This document shows positions 18,466 through 27,380 of a stretch of DNA of 56,400 nt, in pieces; the stretch's first letter is position 1; each line of letters begins with the position of its first letter. The stretch covers positions 1 through 56,400 of the forward strand of contig URKI01000006.1 in assembly GCA_900548505.1 (NCBI GenBank). The letters run 5' to 3'. A model generated the notes under the pieces. The model made no database searches and was not told the DNA's origin. It saw only the letters and a program-made list of their open reading frames with translations. The translations under genes were made by a program, and so were the position numbers. The DNA is from an uncultured Oscillibacter sp. (GTDB lineage: Bacteria; Bacillota; Clostridia; Oscillospirales; Oscillospiraceae).

Positions 18466-18939
18466 ATGACCGAACAGGATCTTTTATTCCAAACCGAGGA
18501 CCAGCTGTCCCCGGAACCCACCGAGGAAGTACAGACGGAAAAATACCTGCTCTTCCAGTCCTCCGGGCTGCTTTTCGGCGTGCCGGCCAGCCAGGTGGTA
18601 GAGATCATCACCAACCATGTCATCACCTGGGTCCCCTTACTTCCAAACCATGTGCGGGGCGTCATCAATCTGCGGGGCCAGATCCTTCCCATTCTGGATA
18701 TCCGCCGCCTCCTTTCTCAGGAAGAGCAGGACAACACCTGCATCATCATCCTGCAAGCCGATGACGAGCAGGTCGGCATCCTGGTAGACCAGGTGGAAAA
18801 GATGGTCGATGTGGATATCTCCGCCATTTTGCCGGCTCCGCCCCGGAGCGCCCAAAAGCTGGTCAGCGGCATGTGCTCTCTGGACGACAGCCAGACCATG
18901 ATGGTCTTTGACTGTGCCCGCCTTCTGGAGCACGCCTGA
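18466..18939 (+). CDS. cheW: Chemotaxis coupling protein CheW
   Basis: CheW links chemoreceptors to CheA in the array. The 157-residue product has a short acidic head, then the CheW fold: EKYLLFQSSGLLFGVPASQVVEII, LPNHVRGVINLRGQILPILDIRRLL, and GILVDQVEKMVDVDISAI. All three blocks are family hallmarks. It starts 12 bases after cheA and ends 17 bases before cheR. Confidence 0.95.
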   Translation: MTEQDLLFQTEDQLSPEPTEEVQTEKYLLFQSSGLLFGVPASQVVEIITNHVITWVPLLPNHVRGVINLRGQILPILDIRRLLSQEEQDNTCIIILQADDEQVGILVDQVEKMVDVDISAILPAPPRSAQKLVSGMCSLDDSQTMMVFDCARLLEHA

Positions 18940-18956
18940 GCGGCCGGAGGTGCCTC

Positions 18957-19781
18957 ATGGATATGATGTTTCACGACCTGACCATCACCGACGAAGACTT
19001 TCAGCGGCTGGTCCGGTTCATTCACGAAAACTACGGCATTGATCTGAGCAAGAAGCGCCAGCTGATCACCAGCCGGCTCTCCCAGTCCCTCAAGACCCGG
19101 GGATACACTGACTTCAAGTCTTTCCTGGAGCATCTGTTCACCGCCAGGGACCCCCAGGACCTGGAGCTGGTACTCAACAAGCTCACCACCAACTACACAT
19201 ACTTTCTCCGGGAGAAGGACCACTTCTCCTTCTTCCAGCAGACTGTCCTGCCGGAGCTGGCGCAGCGCCACCAGAAGGACAAGGTCCTTGCCATCTGGAG
19301 TGCGGGCTGCTCCAGCGGGGAGGAGCCCTACACCCTGTCTATGTGTCTCAAGGAATACTTCGGTTCCCAGGCGTCCCAGTGGGATACCCGGGTGCTGGCC
19401 ACCGACATCTCCCAGCAGGCCATGGCAAAGGCCAAAGACGCCGTCTATCAGCCGCCGGCCGACATGCCTGCGGACTGGCTGCGGCGCTATTTCGTTCAGG
19501 ACCGCCCGGGCACCCAGTACACTGTGGCGCCTGCTATCCGCAGCAATGTGATCTTCCGCACATTCAACCTGATGGACCCGATCCGGTTCCGCCTGAAGTT
19601 TGATGTGATCTTCTGCCGCAACGTGATGATTTACTTCGACCAGGCCACCCGGGATGCCCTGGTGCGGCGCTTCTACAACGCCATGCTCCCCAATGCCTAT
19701 CTCTTTATCAGCCATTCCGAATCTCTTGGGCAAACGCCGCTGTTCCGCATGGTGGCTCCGGCCGTATACCGCAGGGCATGA
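18957..19781 (+). CDS. cheR: Chemotaxis protein methyltransferase CheR
   Basis: CheR methylates glutamates on chemoreceptors with S-adenosylmethionine for adaptation. The 274-residue sequence has the N-terminal helical domain (FIHENYGIDLSKKRQLITSRL), TNYTYFLREKDHFSFF, the SAM-binding loop IWSAGCSSGEEPYTLSM, and DVIFCRNVMIYFD. The start is ATG 18957, six bases after GGAGG. The C-terminus lacks the pentapeptide-tether partner domain seen in some CheR proteins. Confidence 0.96.
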   Translation: MDMMFHDLTITDEDFQRLVRFIHENYGIDLSKKRQLITSRLSQSLKTRGYTDFKSFLEHLFTARDPQDLELVLNKLTTNYTYFLREKDHFSFFQQTVLPELAQRHQKDKVLAIWSAGCSSGEEPYTLSMCLKEYFGSQASQWDTRVLATDISQQAMAKAKDAVYQPPADMPADWLRRYFVQDRPGTQYTVAPAIRSNVIFRTFNLMDPIRFRLKFDVIFCRNVMIYFDQATRDALVRRFYNAMLPNAYLFISHSESLGQTPLFRMVAPAVYRRA

Positions 19782-19822
19782 GCCCTGCGGCGCCCGCTTT
19801 TCAGGAAGGAGCGTTTTCACTC

Positions 19823-20890
19823 ATGCTTCTCAACCAGCGCAAAATCCGGGTTCTGGTGGTGGATGACTCCGCCGTGGCCCGGGCTTTCCTCACCAAGGGC
19901 CTGGCTGCCTATCCCTACATCGAGGTAGTGGGTTACGCCATCAATGCTCTGGACGCCAAGGCCAAGATCCTGCGCCTGCAGCCCGACGTCATGACCTTGG
20001 ATGTGGAGATGCCGGGCACAAACGGCATCGATTTTCTTTCTCAACTGCTGCCGGAGCATCCCCTGCCGGTCATTTTGGTCTCCAGTCTGAGTCTGCGGGT
20101 ATTTGACGCTCTGGCCGCCGGTGCGGTGGATTTCGTCCGCAAGCCGGACGGCACTGAGAGCCGGGAAACCTTTTTCCGTGCCCTGGCCCAAAAGATCGTG
20201 GTGGCATCCCACGCAAAGGTGGTGCCGCCCCGCCGCGCTGTTTCCCGCGATCCCTTTTCCACCGTCCCGCCGCCGAGCCCTCTGGGACAGGTCGGAAATC
20301 CGGGCGGCATCCGCCAGCAGACCATCATCGGCCTGGGCGCCTCCACCGGCGGCACAGAAGCCACCCTGGAGGTCCTCAAGCGGCTGCCGGCGGATATCCC
20401 CGGTATGGTGATCGTCCAGCACATGCCCCCGGGCTTTACAAAAATGTACGCCCAGCGGCTGAACAAGCTCTGTGCCATGGAAGTGCGGGAAGCCGTCAAC
20501 GGCGACGAGATCCGCCCGGGCCTGGCTCTCATCGCCCCGGCCGATCTCCAGGCCCGTGTGGTGCGCATGGGCACCCGCTACACCCTGGCCTGTCAGCCGG
20601 GAGACAAGGTCAGCGGACACCGCCCCTCGGTGGATGTGCTCTTTTCCTCTATGGCCTCTCAGGTCAAATGCCACATGGTGGGCATCATCATGACCGGTAT
20701 GGGCCGGGACGGCGCCAGCGGCCTTCTGGAAATGCGCAAGGCCGGGGCGTATACCATCGGCCAGGACAAGGAGTCCTGTGTGGTATATGGCATGCCCGGC
20801 GTTGCCCAGCAGATCGGTGCCGTGACCATCCAGGCCTCCTGTGAAAACATCGCCCCGGTTCTGATCCAGCACCTTAAAACCGGCAAATAA
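19823..20890 (+). CDS. cheB: Chemotaxis response regulator / glutamate methylesterase CheB
   Basis: CheB removes receptor methyl groups (and deamidates Gln) when phosphorylated by CheA. In 355 residues the REC domain shows the acidic pair in VLVVDDSAVAR and phospho-acceptor Asp60 (LDVEMPG). After a linker, the esterase domain has the catalytic triad Ser174 (GASTGG), His200 (VQHMPPGF) and Asp296 (GMGRDGA). I use ATG 19823, eleven bases after GGAAGGAG; a longer in-frame reading beginning at 19778 has no ribosome site and overlaps cheR. It is the last gene of the operon; no cheY, cheC or cheD is in this window. Confidence 0.95.
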   Translation: MLLNQRKIRVLVVDDSAVARAFLTKGLAAYPYIEVVGYAINALDAKAKILRLQPDVMTLDVEMPGTNGIDFLSQLLPEHPLPVILVSSLSLRVFDALAAGAVDFVRKPDGTESRETFFRALAQKIVVASHAKVVPPRRAVSRDPFSTVPPPSPLGQVGNPGGIRQQTIIGLGASTGGTEATLEVLKRLPADIPGMVIVQHMPPGFTKMYAQRLNKLCAMEVREAVNGDEIRPGLALIAPADLQARVVRMGTRYTLACQPGDKVSGHRPSVDVLFSSMASQVKCHMVGIIMTGMGRDGASGLLEMRKAGAYTIGQDKESCVVYGMPGVAQQIGAVTIQASCENIAPVLIQHLKTGK

Positions 20891-20893
20891 TCA

Positions 20894-20931
20894 AAACCCC
20901 GTTTCCCAGATCACTCAGGGAAACGGGGTTT
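20894..20931. terminator. Bidirectional terminator between cheB and the GT2-FkbM gene
   Basis: AAACCCCGTTTCCC (20894-20907) pairs with GGGAAACGGGGTTT (20918-20931), with T-runs on both strands. It closes the che operon on plus and the convergent minus-strand gene. Confidence 0.9.
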
Positions 20932-20939
20932 TTCATCAG

Positions 20940-23900
20940 TCAGTCCTCTGCGGGGGGAAGGGCAAGCAGTGTGATCTCGCTGGGCCAGAGATCGCCGCCG
21001 TGATAGCGCAGGTAGAAGCGGTATCCGGGAACCAGTGCATCGATCATCCGGGGCAGCTTCCAGATGTCCTCGAAGTTATGGTACACAGACAGCGCCAGCT
21101 TGGGCCGGTCCTCCCGGATATGCCGGGCACAGCCCTGCAAGGCGGATTGCTCCGCGCCCTCGATATCCATTTTGATGAAGGTCAGCGGCTCGGTGATATC
21201 GTCATCCAGGGCCACGATCTCCACGTGATTCCGGCCGCGCTGCCCCAGGGCGTTTGCAGAAGTATCGGCCCCGTCGGCGAGGAACATCTCGCCCGGTCCG
21301 GCACCTGCACCCTTGCGGCGACAGACCACGAACGGATACGGTCCCGTGCTGTGCAGCAGCTTGCGGTAGCTGTCCGGCGTGATCTCATAGCAGTAGTAAC
21401 GGCGGTACCCGTCGGCGCCGTAGTTCTTCACATAGGACAAGAAGGTATCGCCCGTATAGGCACCCAGATCCGCCGCCACATCCTCGCTGCCGCAGCAGAG
21501 CACCTCCCGGTCGAAGTAATCGTCATACCGGGTGTCGATGGCCTCTTTCAACGGGGCCGACTCAAAGCTGCGCCAGTTCCGCAAAACCGCCAGCAGCGTC
21601 TGCCGGGACCGCTCGTCCATCAGCCGGTGATAGATCCAGGCAAAGTCCTCCCAGTGGGTGTAAAACGCGCGGGCAATGTTTCCCAGCACCTGGCCGGTGC
21701 CGTCTCCCCACAGGGGGAAGCGCTTCCAGTAATCCGCCAGCGTCTCCCGTCTGCCGGGCTGCAGACTTTGGAAGCTGTCCTCCATGGCCGCCCGGGCCTG
21801 GGCTTCATCAGAAAAGCGGCATGTATCCGCCAGGACGGCAAATGCCTGCTCCATCTGCTTGCTCTCCGGCTCCCATGGAGCGGACGCCTGCGGCGGCACA
21901 CTCTCCAAAATCCAGGCTACCTTCTGATACGCCTCGCTCTGCTTGAGTGCTTTCACCGCCGGATCATCCGGAGCGTACTTGTCCAAAACCACCCGCACCT
22001 GCTCCGCCAGCGCTGTCATGGCCGGGGAGGCGGCCGCCGTCCGCTTGCTCTCCTTATCCTGCTGGTCCAGCAAAAAGGAGACCATATGCTTCATCAGCGG
22101 CGCCTGCTGCAGTCCTTCCCGCAGCTGCCGCACATATCCCAGCTGGTCCCCCTGCTTTAGCGCCTTGTGTGCTCGCAGACAATGCATGCTGAACCGGCCC
22201 ATCTTGGGAAGAACATCCCAAGATGGGGGATCTTCCAGAACCGCCGGGCTGTAAAGTCCCTCGTAGTAGCAGGCCGACTCCCGGAAAAACATCTTACACA
22301 GCGCCCGACCCAGACGCTCGTTGGCAAAGCTCTCTTTTTTCTGCATAGCCCCCGCCAACATCTGCCACGCAAACTGATGCCGAACCACATTGGTGGCCGG
22401 ATTGTTCTGCATCCAGTCCAACACCCTTGCAGAAAAGTTTTCTTTTTTAGCCAAATCAGTCACTATATTGCGCAAAATCTCTGCTCCCTGGGTAAACAGG
22501 CTCTCCGGGAAGCGGCAGCCCAACGCAAATGCCCACTCCAGTGCGGCAGGCGGGAAGTCCCGCCATTGATCTGTCTGGGCCAGGGTGCGCTCTGCGTCCT
22601 CCCGCTCTGTGGCCGCCAGTGTTCTGGCTGCCGCACCCAGGGGGCCGCCGGATTCCAGGAAGATCCGCCAGGGCCGGTCCTTCTTTGTCTCTTGCGCGTA
22701 GTCCGCCAAAAACAGCATCTGTCCTACCAGCCGGAAGCGATCCGACTGTTCCTTTTCCCATTTGGAGTCCTCTGCGTCCTCCCGTCGCAGCGGGATCTTC
22801 TCCACAGCACGGCGCATCTCCTCCGCCGCACCGGGTACATCCGCACACATGGCCATGCCCTTGAGCCAGTCCTCCACACTTTCCGCGGACAGCTCTTCCA
22901 TGGGCCAGCCCTGCAAAAGCGCCAGGCCCTCCTCGCCCCGTCCCAGGCGGCAAAGCGCAATGGCCCAGAGCACCTTGATCTTCCGGGCATGCCCGATGCC
23001 GCCTGCCGTCAAATTGCTGTATACCAGCTCCTGAAGGGGGAACTCCTTGCGGCGCAGCCGCTGGGAGTCCGCGACAAACTGCTTTGCAATGGCCGGGATG
23101 GGCTCGTAGCACTCCTGGCGGTAATTCAGAAGACACTCGGCACACGCGGTGTCGATGCGGGTCATCACATGGTCGGGATAGTGCTCTTTGCTCCAGCGGA
23201 TCCACGCCTCCGCCTGGGGCAGCTCCTGTGTCGCCGCGATCAGGGCACAGTGGGCAGCAGCGACCGGAGCGTTGGCCACCGCCCGTTGTGCCGGGTCTCC
23301 GTGGAGCAGCACTTCCATACTCTGCATGACGTAAGCGCTTTGTCTGGCCGGAAACAGCCCTGAGGACTCCACGCACTGGTTCAGCCGGCGCAGATCTTCC
23401 GGCGCGCGCTCCAGCTCCCGGTCCAGCAGCTCCAGATTCCGCAGGCTCTTTGCCTTCTGGGCCTCCGGAGATTCCAAGGCGTAGCCGTCATGGTGGAGCA
23501 CGATCCCTCGCAGGTAAGCCGCTTTTTGGATGGGAGTGCCGTTCTCCTTGGTGAAGCATTCATGGATGCTGCCCTCGTAGTGAATGCCCACCCCCAGCCT
23601 TGCCAGCCGCTGGGCAAGAAAATCACTGTATTCCCCGTGCTCCAGATCCGGGGAATTGTAGTTGCGCTGATTGATAAACAGAGCCTCCGGCCATTCTCTG
23701 GGCGCCATATGGGACAACTGGACCAGCTCATGGACATCCGGGTCCAGATACTCGTCGGCGTCCACAGTGAAATACCACTTCCCGCGGCATCGCTCCATCA
23801 CTGCGTTGCGGGCGGCAGAAAAGTCATCCACCCACGGGAAGTCAAACACCTCGTCGGCATAGCGCTCGGCCACCTCCCGGGTCCCGTCATGGGAGCCGGT

Positions 23901-24023
23901 ATCGGCCACGATGACCTCGCAGGGCAGCGCGTCCCGCAGGGGCTGGAGCGCCTTGAGGCACTTTTCGATGCAGCGGATCTCGTTTTTTACGATCAGTCCA
24001 ACGGACAAAAACGGTTTTGTCAT
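20940..24023 (-). CDS. Bifunctional glycosyltransferase (GT2) and FkbM-type methyltransferase
   Basis: A 1027-residue cytoplasmic enzyme next to flagellin. The N-terminal GT2 domain starts SVGLIVKNEIRCIEKCL, with nucleotide-sugar motif CEVIVADTGSHDGT and the DxD-like VDADEYLD at about 85-92. The middle (about 230-770) is helical and Leu/Ala-rich with W-rich stretches, TPR-like but without clear repeats. The C-terminal 230 residues are an FkbM methyltransferase: ADLGAYTGDTFLSYV (SAM loop), YCYEITPDSYRKLL, and FIKMDIEGAEQSAL. Clostridia with modified flagellin carry GT-methyltransferase genes beside fliC, so sugar addition plus capping methylation of flagellin is a fair inference. ATG 24023 has AGAGG 7 bases upstream; an ATG six bases earlier is too near it. 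Confidence 0.85.
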   Translation of the reverse strand: MTKPFLSVGLIVKNEIRCIEKCLKALQPLRDALPCEVIVADTGSHDGTREVAERYADEVFDFPWVDDFSAARNAVMERCRGKWYFTVDADEYLDPDVHELVQLSHMAPREWPEALFINQRNYNSPDLEHGEYSDFLAQRLARLGVGIHYEGSIHECFTKENGTPIQKAAYLRGIVLHHDGYALESPEAQKAKSLRNLELLDRELERAPEDLRRLNQCVESSGLFPARQSAYVMQSMEVLLHGDPAQRAVANAPVAAAHCALIAATQELPQAEAWIRWSKEHYPDHVMTRIDTACAECLLNYRQECYEPIPAIAKQFVADSQRLRRKEFPLQELVYSNLTAGGIGHARKIKVLWAIALCRLGRGEEGLALLQGWPMEELSAESVEDWLKGMAMCADVPGAAEEMRRAVEKIPLRREDAEDSKWEKEQSDRFRLVGQMLFLADYAQETKKDRPWRIFLESGGPLGAAARTLAATEREDAERTLAQTDQWRDFPPAALEWAFALGCRFPESLFTQGAEILRNIVTDLAKKENFSARVLDWMQNNPATNVVRHQFAWQMLAGAMQKKESFANERLGRALCKMFFRESACYYEGLYSPAVLEDPPSWDVLPKMGRFSMHCLRAHKALKQGDQLGYVRQLREGLQQAPLMKHMVSFLLDQQDKESKRTAAASPAMTALAEQVRVVLDKYAPDDPAVKALKQSEAYQKVAWILESVPPQASAPWEPESKQMEQAFAVLADTCRFSDEAQARAAMEDSFQSLQPGRRETLADYWKRFPLWGDGTGQVLGNIARAFYTHWEDFAWIYHRLMDERSRQTLLAVLRNWRSFESAPLKEAIDTRYDDYFDREVLCCGSEDVAADLGAYTGDTFLSYVKNYGADGYRRYYCYEITPDSYRKLLHSTGPYPFVVCRRKGAGAGPGEMFLADGADTSANALGQRGRNHVEIVALDDDITEPLTFIKMDIEGAEQSALQGCARHIREDRPKLALSVYHNFEDIWKLPRMIDALVPGYRFYLRYHGGDLWPSEITLLALPPAED

Positions 24024-24118
24024 ATGCATTCCTCTTTTTTCAGGTTTCAACCATCGGCATGGATGAAAGCACGGTTCCCCGGTACCCTCATCCACGCTGA
24101 CCGTTCCTGCAACAAATA

Positions 24119-24146
24119 GGAGGCCGGCTCGGAAGAGCCGGCCTCC
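24119..24146 (-). terminator. Terminator after flagellin
   Basis: GGAGGCCGGCTC pairs perfectly over 12 bp with GAGCCGGCCTCC around a 4-base loop; the minus strand continues TATTTGTTGC. The T-run is short, so some read-through into the GT2-FkbM gene is possible. Confidence 0.7.
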
Positions 24147-24187
24147 CCGGTATACAGCAAGACGCCGTACTGTGTTGAAAAGGCCGC

Positions 24188-25396
24188 TTACTGCAGCAGC
24201 TGCAGCACGCCCTGAGGCACCTGGTTGGCCTGGGCCAGCATGGCCTGGGCAGACTGGATGAGGATGTTGTTCTTGGTGTAGGACATCATTTCCTCAGCCA
24301 CATCGGTGTCCCGGATGGTGGACTCAGCGTCCTGGATGTTCTCCTGCATCACGGACAGGTTGTTCATGGTGTGATCCAGACGGTTCTGGGTGGCACCCAG
24401 AGTACCGCGGACATCGGAGACATAGTTGATGGCGTCCTCAATGGATGCCAGGGCGCTCTTGGCACCGGCCTGGGTACCGATGTCGATGTTGGCAATGCCC
24501 AGGCTGTCGGCGTGGCAGTCGGCAATGGAGACATCCAGCTGGTTGAAGCTGTCGCTGGTGTCACCGATCTGCAAAGAAAGGCCCTTGCCGCTGATGGTAC
24601 GGGCGGTGCTCAGGCCGGCATCCGCCATAGAGAGGACACCGTTCTTGCTGGCCTCGAAGGTCAGCTTGCCGCCGTTGGCAGTCACCGTGAAGTTTCCGCC
24701 CAGGCCATCGGAGATCTTGCCGGACATCGCGGTGGCCAGAGCACTGGCCAGATCCGTGGCGCCGGTGGCGGTGGTAGCCAGAGTCACGGTGAAGGACTCG
24801 GTGCCGACCCGCAGACCGAAGGAGCCCTCCTGGGTGAGCGTGTCGAAGGTGATCTTGGACAGATCCAGCTCGAAAGTGGCCTTGGCATTGGTAGCGCCTG
24901 TGGTAGTGCCGTTCGTAAAGCTGATGGCGCCGGCACCGGCAGTCAGGGTGATGCCGTCAGCACCCGTGCTGTCCATGGAGCCGTCCAGCAGGTTGATGCC
25001 GTTGAAGTTGGAGCTGTCGGCGATCCGGTTGATTTCGCTCTTGAGCTCGGTGACCTCCTTCTGCAGCTGGGCACGGTCGGTCTCGTTTTCATAGGTGCCG
25101 TTGGCGGACTGCTCGGCCAGGGAGTACATGCGGTTGAGCATGTCGTGGACCTCGGTCAGAGCACCCTCAGCGGTCTGTACCAGGGAGATGCCGTCCTTGG
25201 CGTTGTCCTGAGCACCCTCCAGGCCGGTGATCTGGGCGCGCATCTTCTCGCTGATGGCAAGACCCGCGGCGTCATCACCGGCACGGTTGATCTTATAGCC
25301 GGAAGAGAGCTTCTCCAGGTTCTTGGACAGAGCGGAGGTGTTGTTGGTGTAGTTGCGGTAGGCGTTCATCGCCATGATGTTGTTCTGAATACGCAT
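24188..25396 (-). CDS. fliC: Flagellin
   Basis: The filament subunit, exported through the flagellar type III system and capped by FliD. The 402-residue protein has the conserved D0/D1 N-terminus (MRIQNNIMAMNAYRNY ... SSGYKINRAGDDAAGLAISEKMR) and C-terminus (ESTIRDTDVAEEMMSYTKNNI ... LAQANQVPQGVLQLLQ). In between is a variable Ser/Thr/Ala-rich domain at about 160-300, the likely surface-exposed and modified part. ATG 25396 has AAGGAGG eight bases upstream; a reading seven codons longer would translate the ribosome site itself. A sigma-28-like promoter and a roughly 140-base leader with four GGA motifs precede it, pointing to CsrA control. Confidence 0.97.
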   Translation of the reverse strand: MRIQNNIMAMNAYRNYTNNTSALSKNLEKLSSGYKINRAGDDAAGLAISEKMRAQITGLEGAQDNAKDGISLVQTAEGALTEVHDMLNRMYSLAEQSANGTYENETDRAQLQKEVTELKSEINRIADSSNFNGINLLDGSMDSTGADGITLTAGAGAISFTNGTTTGATNAKATFELDLSKITFDTLTQEGSFGLRVGTESFTVTLATTATGATDLASALATAMSGKISDGLGGNFTVTANGGKLTFEASKNGVLSMADAGLSTARTISGKGLSLQIGDTSDSFNQLDVSIADCHADSLGIANIDIGTQAGAKSALASIEDAINYVSDVRGTLGATQNRLDHTMNNLSVMQENIQDAESTIRDTDVAEEMMSYTKNNILIQSAQAMLAQANQVPQGVLQLLQ

Positions 25397-25535
25397 GGAA
25401 AATTCCTCCTTGAACAATGGGACAGGGCAAGTTCCTTCTCGCCCGCCGAAAGCGTGTGTCCGTTCGCATCCGCAGGCCTTTACGGAGCGGCCGGACGTGG
25501 GACGAAGCGGCAGGGCCGCGGCCCAACCGTCTCAC
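25397..25535 (-). promoter_or_regulatory. Flagellin mRNA leader with candidate CsrA sites
   Basis: The transcript leader predicted from the sigma-28 promoter is long (about 140 bases). It carries GGA motifs at about 25404-25409 (the ribosome site itself), 25433-25435, 25459-25461 (context ACGGACA) and 25469-25471. In Bacillus, CsrA blocks hag translation by binding at the ribosome site and one upstream GGA. fliW-csrA are in this window, so the same control is plausible but inferred. Confidence 0.45.
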
Positions 25536-25540
25536 AACAT

Positions 25541-25569
25541 ATGTCGGCCGTCCCCAACGGGAAAATAAG
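25541..25569 (-). promoter_or_regulatory. Sigma-28-type promoter of flagellin
   Basis: Minus strand: CTTAT (25565-25569), 16-base spacer, GCCGACAT (25541-25548). One base of the -10 box deviates from GCCGATAT. It lies just downstream of the parA-comFB terminator. Confidence 0.7.
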
Positions 25570-25589
25570 CCCACAAAGAAAAATTTTTC

Positions 25590-25639
25590 AAAAAAAGTTC
25601 CCGGACTGTCCCGCGGAGATCTCCGTCGGACAGTCCGGG
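25590..25639 (-). terminator. Terminator of parA-comFB operon
   Basis: CCCGGACTGTCC (25600-25611) pairs with GGACAGTCCGGG (25628-25639), with an inner palindrome CGGAGATCTCCG. The minus strand then runs into seven Ts (25590-25596). Strong and isolated from the flagellin promoter. Confidence 0.88.
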
Positions 25640-25645
25640 TCTTGT

Positions 25646-26458
25646 TCACTGAGTATGCCGTGGAGACTCCATCACCGTCTTGCAGGCCTGGATGACCTGG
25701 GCGATGACCATGGAGTCGAACCTGGCCTGGTACAGGCTCATCATCGGCGCTACGGAGGACGCAGGCAGCACCACATACTTGGCCGGCAGGCGGCTCAGGG
25801 ACAGGGCCCGCACATCCGCCAGGCACCTGGGGCAGCTGCAAATCCCAAAGAGCTTCACGTACTTTTCCAGACGCTCGTCTACCAAGCGCTCCATCACATT
25901 GACAAACACAGCTCCGTCCGGAACGGCTGCCGCCTCTTCCCCCGGGGCCACCGTCTCGCCCGTCTCCGGCGCCGTATCCGGGATATCCGGGAGCAGCTCC
26001 TCCCGGAACACCTCCGCATCCGCCGGCGATGTTTTGTTTGGGATCGTCTCCGGTACCTGCGCCGCATCCGAAGCCGGTGCCTCTGCCTGCGGCGTCTTCT
26101 CTGCCTCGTCCGGGCGTACCTCTTGTGCCGCTGCGTTTTTCTCCGGCTCCCCGGAAGGTTCCTCCCGTGCCAGTTCCTCCTCCAGCGACTGGGTCAGCGC
26201 CTCCCGGATGGTCTCCGACAGGGCCTCATTATGCAGCCGTGCCACCTCCAGAATAGGCGGTGCCAAATGCCGCCCCGAGGCAGCCGGCTGCGCCAGGGGC
26301 AGTTGGGGCGCCTCCCGCTCCGGGGATACCTGAGGATGTTGGACGGGCAGCGCCTCCCCGGCGGATGGAACTCCCTCCTCCCGTTCCACACCGGCACCTG
26401 CCAGGAGGCTCAGCACATGATCCGTCTTGCTGGAACGGCCGTTCTTCTTTCCCGCCAT
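25646..26458 (-). CDS. ComFB-domain protein with long acidic linker
   Basis: A 270-residue protein. Residues 1-185 are a low-complexity Glu/Pro/Ala-rich segment. Residues about 185-262 form a ComFB (late competence development) domain: FVNVMERLVDERLEKYVKLFGICSCPRCLADVRALSLSRLPAKYVV, with the diagnostic CPRC-x-x-D-V and LPxxYV. ComFB proteins in Bacillus sit in the competence operon; cyanobacterial members have been reported to bind cyclic di-nucleotides. Its ATG overlaps the ParA stop by one base, so the two are coupled. No competence genes are nearby; the setting is flagellar. Function here is unknown. Confidence 0.82.
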   Translation of the reverse strand: MAGKKNGRSSKTDHVLSLLAGAGVEREEGVPSAGEALPVQHPQVSPEREAPQLPLAQPAASGRHLAPPILEVARLHNEALSETIREALTQSLEEELAREEPSGEPEKNAAAQEVRPDEAEKTPQAEAPASDAAQVPETIPNKTSPADAEVFREELLPDIPDTAPETGETVAPGEEAAAVPDGAVFVNVMERLVDERLEKYVKLFGICSCPRCLADVRALSLSRLPAKYVVLPASSVAPMMSLYQARFDSMVIAQVIQACKTVMESPRHTQ

Positions 26459-27252
26459 TACTCAGCGCCCCCCATCCGGCCGGCAGATGGAAACCGACCG
26501 CCTGCCACCTCGCTGCACAATGCCTCAAAGTCCCGGGCCGGATTGGAATGGGGCGCGTAATCCACCACGCTCAGCCCATGGGCCGGTGCCTCTGCCGCGG
26601 AGACGCTGCCCCGGATCTTGGTCTCAAACACCCGGGTATCCAGCTGGGCGGCGATCTGCCCGGCCAGCTCCAGCACCTCCCGGTTGAGGTTGAACCGGGC
26701 ACTGTATCGGTTGAGCAGGATCCCCAGCACCCGGAGCCGGGGGTTATAGTAGCTGCGCACGCTTTCAATGGTCTCCTTGATCTGGGACACGCCCAGCAGG
26801 CTCAGCACCTCCGGCGCCATGGGAATGATCAGGCTGTCCGAGGCCACATAGGCATTCACCGTCAGCAGGTTCAATGCCGGGGGCGTATCCACAATGATGT
26901 AGTCATATCGGTCTTCCAGCCGGGAGAGGGCGGTTTTGAGCAAAAATTCCCGTCCCGGGCGGCTGAACTCCATCTCGGCTCCGGACAAAAGGATATTGGA
27001 GGCCAGAATATCGCAGGTCTCACTGCGGGAAATGGCTTCCTCCGGGTCCACCGCGCCCCGAAACACATCGTAGATGGTGGTACACCGCTCGATATCCAGC
27101 CCCAGGCTAAAGCCCAGGCTTCCCTGCGGATCCAGATCCACCCCCAACACCCGGGCGCCCCGATGGGCCAGTGCGGCCAGCAGCGCCGCCGCGGTGGTGG
27201 TCTTCCCCACTCCCCCTTTTTGGTTTGTGATGGCAATGATGGATGTCGGCAT
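26458..27252 (-). CDS. ParA/Soj-family ATPase
   Basis: A 264-residue ParA-type ATPase. It has a deviant Walker A (NQKGGVGKTTTAAAL, residues about 9-23), Walker A' (VLGVDLDPQGSLGFSLG) and Walker B (YDYIIVDTPPALNLLT). Length and motifs are those of chromosomal ParA/Soj or of orphan ParA proteins that place chemoreceptor arrays or other cargo. It is not FlhG-like: there is no flhF partner and no N-terminal activating helix. No parB follows; the operon partner is the ComFB-domain protein. A sigma-A promoter (27381-27409) drives it, divergent from fliD. Confidence 0.93.
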   Translation of the reverse strand: MPTSIIAITNQKGGVGKTTTAAALLAALAHRGARVLGVDLDPQGSLGFSLGLDIERCTTIYDVFRGAVDPEEAISRSETCDILASNILLSGAEMEFSRPGREFLLKTALSRLEDRYDYIIVDTPPALNLLTVNAYVASDSLIIPMAPEVLSLLGVSQIKETIESVRSYYNPRLRVLGILLNRYSARFNLNREVLELAGQIAAQLDTRVFETKIRGSVSAAEAPAHGLSVVDYAPHSNPARDFEALCSEVAGGRFPSAGRMGGAE

Positions 27253-27317
27253 AGGGTTACTTCCTTTCTGTCCGCCAGGCCCGGCAAGAGAAAAAGCCGA
27301 AATTCCGCAAAACGGCT

Positions 27318-27345
27318 CTTATTTTTTTGCCGTGTCGGACGATAT
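27318..27345 (+). promoter_or_regulatory. Sigma-28-type promoter of fliD operon
   Basis: CTTAT (27318-27322), 15-base spacer, GACGATAT (27338-27345). It gives a leader of about 115 bases to the fliD ATG and overlaps the divergent parA leader. Confidence 0.72.
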
Positions 27346-27380
27346 ATGTTTTGAGAGTATTTAAGCCTGTAATCCACGCC

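Noticed and set aside
24371..26560. A 729-codon plus-strand frame across flagellin and comFB
   Set aside because: It runs antisense through flagellin, the promoter, a terminator and comFB; no coding features.
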